Shown piece after piece: positions 49,182 through 60,290 of a DNA stretch of 64,000 nt. The translations under genes were made by a program, and so were the position numbers. The notes under the pieces were generated by a model. It did not search any database. It was given only the letters and a program-made list of their open reading frames with translations, and was not told the DNA's origin. Every line of letters starts with the position of its first letter. Position 1 is the stretch's first letter. Source of the DNA: Macrothele yani (taxonomy: Eukaryota > Arthropoda > Arachnida > Araneae > Macrothelidae); contig CM077013.1 in the NCBI GenBank assembly GCA_039090855.1, positions 140,079,240 to 140,143,239 of the forward strand, written 5' to 3'.

Positions 49182-51479
49182 TAGGCTAAACAGCCATTAC
49201 ACGCTGGAATGATATCTTGAGTAAGAAACTAGTTCCCTTTCTCTGTAGTAACAATTCGCCCAGAATGCATAATATCTAATGTAGTTTACGAAACATCTGC
49301 ATAATGCGAAATGTCAGTTAGCATAACTGGAGGAATGTCATCAGCGATGTATTTAAAAGTAGTCCTTGATCTGGTGCAGCCAGACCCGTCCAGCCTCGGG
49401 GTTCTTTCTGTTATACCCGATGCCCTCGTCTTCTGCACGGAAACTAAGCTTAGCTGTAAGGCCGTTTCAGTAGTAAGGTCTGATTGTCACGGAGTCTCAC
49501 TCCAAAACTCCTTAAGGCGTAATGTCTTCAAACCTTGATTCCTTACGCAGTTGTCAAAATCATGCAGTTCATGTCCTCCAGTTTTTTAAGTCAGGGTTGT
49601 TAAAACCTTGACCTGTAATACGATATTTCCACGAAAATCGCTCAACCTATTTCGCTTCTTTATTAATATTTCACATAAGTGCAAGAAAGAAATCGAAAAC
49701 ATTTCTCAAACCGTGGTTTTTTTCTGCACCCCAGGGGAAATTAATCCAGGTTTAAGATTGCTCTTAATTCAGCGTATAGCTCTTTTTCTAGGTATTTAAA
49801 AATCAGTTAAGCTACCTACTTATAAAGATAAAGCTAAGTCAGTATGCCGTAGTTATGAAAGTGCTTGCAAGAATATTCAGTCGTTGAATCCTAACTGGCA
49901 AGCACCTGAACTTCTGCAGGGACTTGTGATAGTTACTGCAGATTTTTGTGTAACTGATTTAGAATATTCCACGCAAAAATGTAAACTTACTAGAAATGTC
50001 GCTGAATTTTAAGATTAATTTTTATTCGAAAGTTTTAATGAAATGTAGCTATCTAGAATCACTCTTAATTGACAAAATGATAGGGAATAGAATAAAATGT
50101 ACAAAAATTCTAACCTTTTCAATAAATTGTTAACGAGAGGATCTCAAATTAGCATTTGCCCTTAAAAATAAAGAAAATGCACACCGTTTTTCATGATCAG
50201 CCTTAATTTTGGAGTTTCCACTAAAAAATCCCTAAATACACTTATAACCCAATCCAAGTGCATCTGATGCACTGCATTTTTGCTAAGTAAATGTGCACTA
50301 CTCTGACCTGTACCTGATGCGAAACCTAAATTTAGTAATCTTTTTAAATTGACTTGCAATAAGAATTTCCATCCTATAGGGGGCAAAACTTTTTATTTAC
50401 AGAAAAATGTTCCTAATATTGTGTAAACTGAAATCTTTGTTGCCTTTTTGGAAATGGCGATCAGGGAAATTCACGTGTCCAACCACTAGAGAGCGAGACA
50501 TTCAAAGCAGGCAATGTACAACCTTTTTACTGAGAGGTACGAGGTAGTCTTGTTTTAAAGTGATGCGCAGTAAAGCTGAATAACCATGGTACTCAAAGCT
50601 CCTAGAAGAATGATTGTGTGCTGGAGAGACCAAAAAAAAAAGTACGAAGCGTTCTATCGTCTAAATAGATCTTGTTTTCAAATCTCGCAAGTGAGGAAGT
50701 TGTGTCCAGCCTCCTACGGACGTGCCGATAAACAAATTTTTTTTGCGTACTTTGCATGCCCGCTTTGTCTCGGAAAATCCTTCATAACTTAAGAGCAGGA
50801 AAGGCAAACATTGTCCAATTTTCGAAAAAAAGAGGCGATAACCAAACTACTGCACAAGGCTGTTTTGAAGATGTCCTCTGTCAAATTGTGAATTTTTAAA
50901 GCCCATTCCCGAAAAAGCAGTTTTGTTTCGATAAAGGTAAATCACTGGAACTATTAAAGATAAACTTGACAGTTTCATATGTTCCTTGAAACATAAGACA
51001 TGATAACGGAATTGCTGCTGTACAAGGTTAGGTTCGTTTATTTCATACAACATGCTATTTTTTTGCACTTAGATTGTAACAGAGGAGCAGTTTTTACTAA
51101 TTGTACTAGTGGCGGCGAATAAGGCCGGCTAAATTTGGTATCTGTAGCTTTACCATGTTGAGGTACTTTCCTAGCAAACAAGTGTACGTAATATGGGCTG
51201 GATAGGACCTTCCTGCTCTCCTTAAATGCTTCACAAGCTCTAAAGCTTAAATGAATTTGACTGTTTTAACTGCGCCTGATCGAATTTTTTCGCCAGATAT
51301 GTAAGGCAGACTCCGGAGGAAATTTTTTACCAGAACGACGCGCTTAGCCTTAGTACTTCCGACGGCTAGCTAAAGTATTCCTCCCTGTAGTAAGTCTTCT
51401 GCACACTAAGTGTACGATTAAGGATAAACTCTTTATTCGTACCAAGTTAACAAAAAAAAAAACACTGAATAGCGTGAAA
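49182..51479. other. No gene seen
   Basis: No coding or repeat was recognised. CCACTAGAGAGCGAG at about 50483 resembles the CGCCACTAGAGAGC landmark of the 17-kb tandem array. ORFs at 49311-49538, 50162-50386 and 50847-51068 are unremarkable. Confidence 0.4.
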
Positions 51480-51489
51480 TTAAATTACC

Positions 51490-52150
51490 ATTTTACTCAG
51501 ATACTCTTGGTCAAGGCGGATTGGGTTGACTAAATCAGGCAGAGAATTTTAATCATGTGGTCCACTACAGAAACACGTACCCACAGGAAAACAACTCATA
51601 GCCTCATGAAAGAAATCTAACTCCTGGATGAAATATAATTGAAGTATGTATATTGAAACTAATTCAGTTGTGAACAAATTTTAGTAGCAATTTAAGTGTG
51701 AAAGAATTTTAAAAATCCACTCATGATTGTATATAGCGTATCAAACCATGCTCAAAACAGGGTATTGATTTAGATAATTATATTAGTCGCTGATCGTGTA
51801 CTGCGACAGCTGTATTCATACCACCTCCTTGAAGACTCTTTTAAGTCTAGCCAGTATTTTAACTCGTGAACTAAAATTTTGATCCATGAACAGATACCGG
51901 TAAGTCGTGGTTTCTTTTAAGATAAATGAGTAGGACAGATTTCGGAACATCTGTCGAAGAATCGCTTTGTGATCTGTCTTTACGTGGATAAGGGTGTTAT
52001 GATGGACCATCAAAATTATTTCTAGTGCCTTCAAGATTACGGATGAGGGGTTGGTCCTATCAATGTCCCTTTGGCTGACGCTTAACCGTAGTTAAATATC
52101 TAATCCAATGACCTACTCTTAATCGCTGTTGGCTTAATTTATTTAGTAAG
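51490..52150 (+). repeat. Dispersed Repeat C, copy 1
   Basis: Colinear with about 57301-57990. Paired strings are GGCGGATTGGG; TCCTGGATGAAATATAATTG / TCCTGAATGAAATAAAACTA; AAACTAATTCAGTTGTGA / AAACTAATTCAGTCGTGA; TCTTTTAAGATAAATGAGTA / CCTTTTAAGATAAGCGAGTT; and CCGTAGTTA / CTGTAGTTA. No inverted repeats, poly-A tail or coding were recognised, so the class is unknown. Confidence 0.75.
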
Positions 52151-53810
52151 TTAACGGCGGTTGAATCGGCGTGCTTGGTCCCGCGACAATATTTTCACTG
52201 AAGCAGAGAATTTTGCTTGCTCATTTAGAGCAAACGCTCTACATCTACAAGTGTAGATAAAATGAAACTCCGTTTTTAAAACTATTTTAGACATGATATA
52301 AATCTCAAATGAAATTAGGATTCTTCTAAATACCGAAATGATAATTTGTTTTCAAACAATCCAGACAAAGGATATCAAACAGTGGACCATTTCTAGAGTG
52401 TTCCACCGGGAAAGGTCGCGGTAGGCCAATCCGTTCATGGTGCACACCCAATCAAATTCTGTAACGAATTTTTGAGTGGGTGTGCTCCAGATGCTGCATG
52501 GAAACTCTCCATTGCGTTTAGGCACAACGGAAGTGATATGCACTACGCTGAGAAACTTAGTTGTTCCCCATTATGGGCCGACACAGCTCCTAGGATCTGA
52601 AACATACCTCCATCTTGTTTAGGGGATTTAGCTATGGCAAAGTTGCACTTCATGAAGTGAAGGCTGTAGACTGGAACTTTAATCCATTTGAAAGTTTTTT
52701 TGAGCTGCAAACACAAGTACCTGACTAAGAAAACGTAGCTTGCGAGAGTATGCACTAATTTTCTTCTGAAAATGGGGCAAATACTTTAGACTGGTACTCG
52801 TGTGCACTATTGTAACGAAGAAACTAATCTCTTGCTTAGAAGTTTCATTGAAAATGTTAAATGACTGCTGAACTTTTGTATGTTAAATGGGTTTTAGATT
52901 AGTGATTTTAAACCATAGAAAAATTGCCTACTGCACCTGTGATCCATTTGCCGGTCAGTGATTTAAGTGTTTGCTGGGAAGTTACTACGGACAGCAGAAT
53001 CTGTGAATATTGTAACGTGTTAACCACGTACGTGAGGTCCTAGTCTCAAAAGGACGTTAGTGCTTGCATTGAGGGAAAATGGCTAGCTCTAGTGAGGCAA
53101 TGTATTCTCAGCCATTGAGAATCTCGCATTGTGTCTACATTTGTGATAAATACTTCAGATGCAAACAAAAAGTGGTAACTTTAATTGAAATTTCATGACT
53201 GACGTGTGCCAGTGAAGATTCATCTATTAAACTCGAGTGAACTGAAGCTTTCTGTGAAGACAAATTCAGAAACTTCTGAAAGAGCGGTCTGCTTTAACAG
53301 ATTTCTAGGTTCTGTACTTTTCGGAGAACTCAATTCGGCTAACTCTGAGTTTGGGGACCTTATTTGTCATACTAGTGTCCTTAAATCTTAAAGAATATTA
53401 ATGCATTTGAAATGTTACGTGCTTGTCTAAATTTATTAAAGACATAAGCAATTTTTAAACTAAGTTAAATAACTGACCCTGCTAAGGTTTGCAACATTAA
53501 CGTAAAGTATCCAGTTAAGATTACTGCTAGCTCGTAGTAGCATATGTAGTTTAATGTTAACTTCCCTACTCAACGTAACTTAAATGAGTAACTTTGTTAT
53601 CGTGCATGACAAAGCAGATAATAATTAACGGAACCAGATGTTTCTGACTTTGAATTAATTCCTGACGGTAGTGTAATTCTTCCCATGCGATGGGCCTCTG
53701 AAGTGTCAGACTATTTTGGGAAGTGAATGGTTGTGCCACAGTTTGTTCTTGAAAAAGTACTTGTTAAATTCGTATGATAAACTTCTTGCCAATAGGATGT
53801 ACGATTGGAT
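52151..53810. other. No gene seen
   Basis: Frames at 52352-52543 and 52543-52755 (-) lie in a slightly GC-richer patch that could be an old element, but no motif is diagnostic. Nothing else was seen. Confidence 0.35.
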
Positions 53811-53814
53811 CGAA

Positions 53815-54300
53815 AAAGTAACTTTTTTGCAAGCTTTATAGATAGAAAAGTCTTATTTTTTCAACATAAGAACTAAGACGCTCGAGACATTTATCCCAGC
53901 GTGGTACCAGTTTTATTATACCTTATTCAAAAGTCCTTTTTCTGGGCGTACAGCCACCTGCAAACAAGATTTGACTTCAGCCGAATCGAAGAGTTGGCCG
54001 CCCAGTAATCTCAAGGGGCCAAATCTAAGTCAGGACTACACGGTGGGTGTTAGAGCACCTCCCTGACAAATTGCGCAGTTTTGTCACTAGCATATTATTC
54101 AACATGTGGGTAAGCGTCATGAAGCAGCCTGTTTGTAGCGTCTATTGGGGGGGGGGGGGGTCACGAAGGGCACGACGCAACTTTGTCAATGTGTTAGCGT
54201 AGGTTTTAGTATTCAGTGGTCCCAGTTGGATGCAACTCCACCAGGAAAGCGTCATGCATGTCTCAGAATAGTCGCGACTTTTTGGGCAGATCAGGCTACT
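53815..54300 (-). pseudogene. mariner transposase relic, C-terminal half
   Basis: In broken minus-strand frames: KLRRAL (about 54185), then QNCAI, ALTPTV-S-LRFGPLRLLGGQ (about 54060-53995), corresponding to HPPYSPDLAPSDYHLFGPLK with one catalytic Asp. FDSAEVKSCLQ follows, and VPRWDKCLERLSSYVEK at about 53905, the family's C-terminal W-x-KC motif. A run of 12 or 13 G (about 54148-54160) interrupts the frame. The right border coincides with the start of Repeat A copy 2. Inverted repeats were not found. Confidence 0.8.
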
Positions 54301-54306
54301 TTTTGA

Positions 54307-55530
54307 GCTTTCCAACCGTAGGTTGAAGCGTATAAGCTCCAGCTTTGTCAGTCTTGTCTGTCTGCACGATAACTCGCGTAAAATGGTTCGATTTCGATGA
54401 CATTTTTAGTATGTGGTAGGGGACCACCTGGGAAGGAACCCTACTCAAAATGGGTGAAGTGGGATCAAAGGTCAGGACACGGAGCGGGATGCATTCCATT
54501 GCTCTTATGCTTCATAACTTGCTTAAATATGGTTAAATTTCGATTAAATTGTATGTCGTAGGGGACCACCTGGGGACGAACCCTACTGAAAATGGACTAA
54601 ATGGGATCAAAGGTCAGGACATAGGATCGGGATCTATTCCATCGCCCTTATCCCATACTATTAAAGCAGCACTTGTATGTAAATTTTATTTTAAAAACTG
54701 CTCCAAGTCGTTAACCTACAGTTTTCTGGTACTAGAGATAGATTTAGCTTGATCTCTTTAGGAAAATTTGTTTAGTGGGTTAAATAACCACCCCAAATTA
54801 TCACGTTTTTGGTGTCATGGCGTAGTTCCATTAATGTTACCCATGCTTAAAAATCTTATGACGTCACAAACTCGCGTTTTTGATGTTGGCGCGCGGTCAC
54901 GCCATGTCTCATTACGTCACGCGTTGTGTATCCTATAAGTTTTATGACGTCACACTTTGCGAGCAGATGGTCGCGATTCCAGTCTGCCTCATTACGTCAC
55001 GCGTTGTGTGCGCATGTCCGTTCGCACGATAACTCGCGTAAAAATCTTTCGATGAAATTTTAGTATGTGGTAGGGAACACCTGGGAAGGAACCCTAATAA
55101 AAGTGAACGAAATGGGGTCAAAGGTCAAGACATAGGAGCGGAATCACTTCAATCGCCATTATGCGTCATAACTTACGTAAAAATGCTTCGATTTGGATGA
55201 AATGTTAGTATGTTGTAGGGACCTGGCTGGGGACGAATCCTATTGGAAATGTTGTCAAAGGTGTTAGGACACATGAGTGGGATTTATTCCATAGCCCTTG
55301 TGCATCATAACTTACGTAAAAATGCTTAGATTGCAACAGAACTTTATCATGTTATTTCGGAGGTATACTGAACCGGTTCTGTTGAATATAGTCTAAATGG
55401 GATCAAAGGTCAGGACACAGGATCGAGATTTATTCCACAGCCATTATCCTCATAACTTGAGTAATGACTTCTGGTATGTTGGAAAGTGTTATAATAAATG
55501 CATTGCATGATTTTACTAACTTGTTTTTTA
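54307..55530 (-). repeat. Dispersed Repeat A, copy 2, with empty Tc1 site
   Basis: Inverted copy of the 45.8-48.6 kb repeat, uninterrupted. From the left: GCTTTCCAACCGTAGGTTGA; two tandem units with GGGATCAAAGGTCA (54461-54474 and 54603-54616); the unoccupied target CCCATACTATTAAAG (54648-54662); the core with TGACGTCA (54859-54866, 54945-54952) and TTACGTCA (54912-54919, 54992-54999). Further units follow, with GGGGTCAAAGGTCA (55114-55127) and GGGATCAAAGGTCA (55399-55412), ending at TTACTAACTTGTTTTTTATT. No coding; the class is unclear. Confidence 0.9.
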
Positions 55531-55865
55531 TTTTTGGTGGAATCTGTTTCTACATCGTACTGGCCTTAGTTTCGGGAGTAGTGGCACACTCAGGATTCAT
55601 CGCGCGTCACTACACCTGCCAGAAGTCAGTCCTGCGTAACGCATCAAGTGGTTCAAGGATGACATCATTCTGTCCCTTCTGGTAGTCTGTCAAGTTCTTG
55701 GGCACCCATCGCGCATTGATCTTGCGAAATTACAATGTCATGCACGGTGTGTTATGCTATACCGTAAGAAATGCTGAACTAATGTGCGCAGATGGATCCG
55801 CCGGCAAAAAACTAAATGAAGCAAAGCTATATAATTTGACTGAAATCGAAACTATGGTGAGGTAA
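55531..55865. other. No gene seen
   Basis: Nothing recognised beyond chance frames. Confidence 0.35.
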
Positions 55866-55869
55866 ATTC

Positions 55870-55990
55870 AATGGAAAAAAAAGCAAGATGGAACTTAAAT
55901 CAGAAAATGTGGAACACTTTACATATTTGGAAAGCAATACGGCGCAAAACTTAAATGCTAAAAGATATTTAAAATTGTAAAGGATAGCGT
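55870..55990 (+). pseudogene. Possible reverse transcriptase scrap
   Basis: A plus-strand frame reads KMELKSENVEHFTYLESNTA, similar to the V-x-x-FTYLGSxI segment downstream of the FADD box in RTE-like retrotransposons. No second motif supports it, so this is tentative. Confidence 0.4.
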
Positions 55991-57300
55991 TAAATCATTG
56001 TGTACGATTAGAAGCAACCTGAATACATGCACATGGCTGAAATATGGATTGATTATTGCGACGTATAGATAACTTTGACCTTCGAAAGTAGTTGTAACAG
56101 GAAGATTCTTTGACTTCTGTTTAAGGCAAAGCTTTCAAATAACGAGACTTGAGGTAATTATTTGCCTGTTAATGTAGCATCCTCATCTTAACAGCCTTCT
56201 GTCAAACTTAATGAAATAATAACCTGCAGCTAACTAAAACTCATGCCCTCCGATTTAACGCAGAAACTGAATTAACTGGAAAAAGTAAACTTTTACAGCA
56301 AATAAAGACCACCTTCACTAAAAAGCCTGTTCCAGTGGGAATGAAAGTCTAAAAAGTTAGCTTTTTCTATTGGTGGCAAAAGTTGGAGCACATGAACTCT
56401 TGTTTCGGGCCATTGGTTTTAAAGTCTCCAGCGTTGTGCCACCTTAGGTGAAACTCCGCGGTGCGTTTAGTAAGTACTCTTATTGCTTAATGTCTTAAAG
56501 CTGCTTTGCAGTACCCAATAACTGGGACAGTGGAATGCGTGCGTGGGTTAAGCAACTTTAAATTTTGCTAGCGTTCTGAAACATTCTTAGAATTACAGAT
56601 CTTGACAATACAGCTTGCAGAAAGTTGCAGTGGTTTTTCGTAAAGTTTTCTTTAGAAATCAGCTCATTAATTCTGGTCCGGAAAGACCTTTCTGTAATGG
56701 CAAAAGATCAAGAGAAAAAACAATTAGATTAATAGTATGGAGTAGGTTTTCAGCAAGTCTAGGAACTATGTTTTGTAAGTGAAAGAATTGCAGTGTTTCT
56801 CTACCATTTATTTCTTCCGTTTTACGGGGTTTCAGAGTAAGGACTAGTCGGAAAAATGAGGCTCACGATTCAGAAAACTAAACTCGACGATACTGTAAAC
56901 ATTGAACAGTAAAAGTGACTAGAAAATTGGGATGTGTACGTCGGGTAGATCTCGGAATTTTCAATCTGGCATCCCCATTTTGGGTTTATTGTTAACTTTT
57001 TGAGTCTTTTTTTCACCTGATTCATCGTACGTTAATGACTTCTAAAAGAAAAAATGTCTTTACTATGTAGATCAGCATATGTAAAATGACTTCGTAGCGT
57101 GTGGCTAATCTTAGCCCGGATTCTATTCAGGGTTAAACTGTAAATGTTATGACTTATGGTGCTGGTTAAGTTTCTTCCTGGGAATCAGACCTGAATTAGA
57201 GGCTCTATTTCTTTTGAGCCACTATTGCTCAAGGGGTCGCTAAATACAAAAAAAACCCTGGTAAACCAGGTTTACTGCTAGCATAAACCAAGACCCAAAC
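55991..57300. other. No gene seen
   Basis: AT-rich, no recognised feature. A small palindrome (CCTGGTAAACCAGG) lies near 57258. Confidence 0.4.
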
Positions 57301-57990
57301 ATACTCTTGCTTTTGTATGACAAAGTATTTTGCAGCCAGAGGCGGATTGGGACGACAAAACAAAGCCGGAGACATTTTTCTGGTCAGTGTCAAACATTAA
57401 CTTCAACATTAGTTCCCTCATGGGGGAAAGAATTGCTAGATCCTGAATGAAATAAAACTATTGAAATATGCATTGTGTTATAAAACTAATTCAGTCGTGA
57501 GAAACGTTTTAACGGCGAAATAATTTAAAATCCGTTCCTGATTGAACGTAGTATAAAAACTGGTTGTACCAGGTATTTTAGTTTCAAAAACCTTTTGGTT
57601 TTGACGAAATCGCGAGTCTTGAAAGAACACTGAATTATGAACTACACAAATCACCATGAAAATCCTGAAAGTTAGTGTGCACGTGCTACATAGCAACTTT
57701 TGTATTTGATAGATCACCTATTAAGCAACTGTATTGGTAACTCAAGTATAATACTTTGTCTCCCCATTATTTTGATCCTTTTTGCCAGTAGTGGTAAATA
57801 ATTCCTTTTAAGATAAGCGAGTTGGACGGGGATTTTGGAATCTGCTGGAGGATTTCTGGGGATGACTGGCAATGGGTGCTAATGTCTGAAAGATTTCGAA
57901 AAGAGGGTTGGACCTTCCAAACGACCCTGGGCACAAAGTTAAACTGGCTATATCGAACTGTAGTTAGCTTTGACTTAATTTATAACTTGC
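57301..57990 (+). repeat. Dispersed Repeat C, copy 2
   Basis: Same orientation as 51490-52150 and about 70-75% similar by eye in the matching blocks, with indels. ORFs at 57478-57717 (-) and 57822-58061 (+) fall inside and are not conserved as frames in copy 1, which argues against coding. Confidence 0.75.
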
Positions 57991-58602
57991 TTGGTCCAGC
58001 TGCACATTACAAATATCTAAGTACCGAGAATTGTGCTGTGATTTCGCAGCGACTGCCCTAAAAATTAAAAATCATGTTTTAAAGAAATCTTTTCACACAA
58101 AGCTCAAATAAAATTAAGCATAAATTCATTAGGGCGGGGGGATCCAGACAAAAAGAATACGAGCAATTGGGCCACTCGAGTGATCGATCCACTTTTGTTT
58201 CCAACATTCAGACGTTGTGCCAAAAGTTAAATGAAAACACAGTTCCTGAACTTAAATTCTTGATCTATAGTTTCTAGCTGCATCTCTGTGAACGAACTTC
58301 TAGAATTAACGTGAATTTTCGGGATGAAGGAATTTATATTTGGAAGGCGGTTTTCTTCTTGGGTGTTCCCTAACTTAAAACCTAGAAATCTTAACATTTG
58401 TGGAACTGTCTTAATATTTGCGGAGCTCAAAACACATACCCACCTCAACGAGCTTTTGTGCTTTAATTTCAGAACAAACACTTCTGAGAAACTTTTTACC
58501 CGATGGGGTTTAGTTTCAAAAACTTAGTCAGAAAAATTTCCAATGATGACTATCGAAAAAATATTCAAAGCTCTTTTGAAAGTCTTACTCTTTCAAAGTA
58601 AA
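57991..58602. other. No gene seen
   Basis: Overlapping antisense frames at 58227-58527 without motifs. A G-rich patch lies at about 58134-58142. Confidence 0.4.
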
Positions 58603-58797
58603 TGTACTGCCCTGGTGGCGCAGTGGTCTTAGCGCTGGATTCTGACCGTTCGTCAGAGATGGGTCTGGGATCGAATCCCTGTGAGGCATGGATGTTTAAC
58701 GGCACTGGCTTGGTCCTTTCCCTGAAGCCTGTGACCCTAAATTTGGGACTGGCGAGTGCTAACTGTTGCTCACGTGGTATTTAAACGCCAAATAAAA
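58603..58797 (+). mobile_element. SINE-A copy 3, older
   Basis: CTGGTGGCGCAGTGGTCTTA (A-box), GGGATCGAATCCCTGTGAGG (B-box region), GTGACCCTAAATTTGGGACT, TGCTCACGTGGTATTTAAAC and GCCAAATAAAA follow SINE-A throughout, with deletions (CTTATAGCCCATTGAG mostly lost). It lies about 225 bp upstream of the elongase exon, presumably in the intron. Confidence 0.88.
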
Positions 58798-59022
58798 CAC
58801 TTCTCTAAAGGATTATCGCAGTTATTTTAAATACCTCTTACATGACCTGCCTCTAAACTAAAGTGTAAGTTCAATTCCAGTAAGTGATAGATTTTAATTA
58901 TCTCATCCTTTCTTCAAAAATTTGCTCTAAGATGTGTCTTGTTACGATCATATTTTAAAATACCATATGAACATAGTTGCCTTTTTTAAGAAAGTAAATT
59001 TTAGTCTGAATTTTTCTTTCAG
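58798..59022 (+). other. Intron end upstream of elongase exon
   Basis: Non-coding sequence ending in TTTTTCTTTCAG, a good splice acceptor for the exon starting at 59023. Confidence 0.7.
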
Positions 59023-59213
59023 ATTCCAGAGTGCAAAACTGGCCTTTCATGGGTGGCCCACTTCCAACAATCACCATATGTCTGTCTTATGTGCTGTTTG
59101 TCAAGCGAATTGGCCCATACATCATGAAGAACAAGCTACCACTTAATATCAGGTGGCTAATGATAACATACAACTTTGCAATGGTCATCATCAGCACTTA
59201 TATATTCGTGATG
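59023..59213 (+). CDS. ELOVL-family fatty acid elongase, internal exon near the N-terminus
   Basis: ELOVL proteins are ER-membrane condensing enzymes that add two carbons from malonyl-CoA to long-chain acyl-CoAs. This 191-bp exon starts after a pyrimidine-rich acceptor (TTTTTCTTTCAG ending at 59022) and stops before a strong donor (GTGAGT at 59214). It reads two bases plus 63 codons. The peptide begins around SRVQNWPFMGGPLPT, like the family's D-x-R-x-x-x-WP-M-x-x-P-x-P entry to the first membrane helix. It continues with SYVLFVKRIGPYIMKNKLP (the Y-x-x-FVK-x-x-GP-x-x-M-x-x-x-x-P signature) and ITYNFAMVIISTYIF (the YNF start of the second helix). The partial first codon ending in AT could complete Asp, as expected. 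The HxxHH catalytic box and ER-retention tail lie in later exons, which are not visible. The exon is intact. Family assignment is strong; the subtype is not determined. Confidence 0.9.
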
Positions 59214-60208
59214 GTGAGTAGTTTTCCTAGCCTTAGGTTTCAAAAAAAATACCTGGCTTTATAGGATCGTGATTTCTTAACTTCACATAATGTAACACTT
59301 TTATATCAAGTGAATCTTCAAATTAGCATGGAGAAGTTGAGTATTACTCAGAACTTGGTCATGTGTGTACCATTTCTGGGGGTGAGTACTTAACCCCAAA
59401 ATACACAGCGGGATGCTACAGCACCCCAGTAGTTTGCTCACGGGATAGCTCAGTGTTTGCTGTTTCGTGTATTCTGTCTAGACTGAATTGTGACAAACTA
59501 TTTTCCTCCTGGAGTTCCCTAGTGCCTGTGTATTAGGTGAGAAAATAGTCTGTATTCAAAAGTTAAGCATCAGACGTGGAAGCCGAAGCAATAAAACGAA
59601 CTGAAACATATCTTGTGTGAATGGTGCACTTAGAGACCCACGGACAGTTAAACTTGCGCTCAGAAGCTTATACAAAAGATGCGCCAGTAAGAAAAGTCTC
59701 TCTGCTGCTTTTTAAGCACTTTATTTTATCCAAGGAGTTAAGAAGGTTGTTAAAAGTTGACCTGGATTTTATGTACCTTTAAATTTTCTGTACAGATTGC
59801 TGCAGAAACTTTACGGTAAATACGAAGGAGCCACCACTTAACGTCAGCTGCAAACTGTGCGTGCGAGGTGCACGTGGGAAGCGTGGAGTTTGCAGAGGTA
59901 TCTATCAGTTTGAAACAGCGTTGTAATAAACTTGTTACACCAGCTAACATTTCGGTAAGACTGCGGGCACAGCAGTCTATTAGTACACGGATAAGATGCT
60001 ATAAAATTAAATGTGGAACATTTTCCTTCGTAGGCGAAATAAGCCTGCTCTTCGACAGAAGCTCTTTGAAGTTATATTGATTTCTAAAAACTTGGTGAAA
60101 GCTTTAGAAAATTGATTCTTAAAATTAACGGGGCCCGGTCTTTTTTAAATCCGCAGATTGAAGAATTATCTTAGCACTTCGGTGTACCGAAAGCTTGAAT
60201 TACCGGAG
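59214..60208 (+). other. Probable elongase intron, left part
   Basis: Begins with the donor GTGAGT. No further elongase exon (CQPVDY, HxxHH or similar) was found here or up to 64000 on the plus strand, so this intron is at least 4.7 kb if the gene continues rightwards. Confidence 0.6.
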
Positions 60209-60290
60209 CCTAACTTAAGTCTTCAGAGGCTTAATCACACCTAAAGTGGTGTTTCCATGCGATTAAGCCTCTGAAGATTCTTAAGTTCGT
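60209..60290. repeat. Hairpin, about 25-bp arms and 25-base loop
   Basis: Left arm AACTTAAGTCTTCAGAGGCT plus TAATC (about 60210-60234) pairs with GATTAAGCCTCTGAAGA and TTCTTAAGTT (about 60262-60288), leaving one small bulge. The loop is ACACCTAAAGTGGTGTTTCC plus four bases. The size and shape resemble an animal pre-miRNA hairpin, but a tiny MITE is equally possible. Confidence 0.8.

Noticed and set aside
54148..54160. Long G run (also at 8341-8350) as a regulatory G-quadruplex
   Set aside because: Single uninterrupted G runs inside dead repeats; more likely slippage, and their length is prone to sequencing error.
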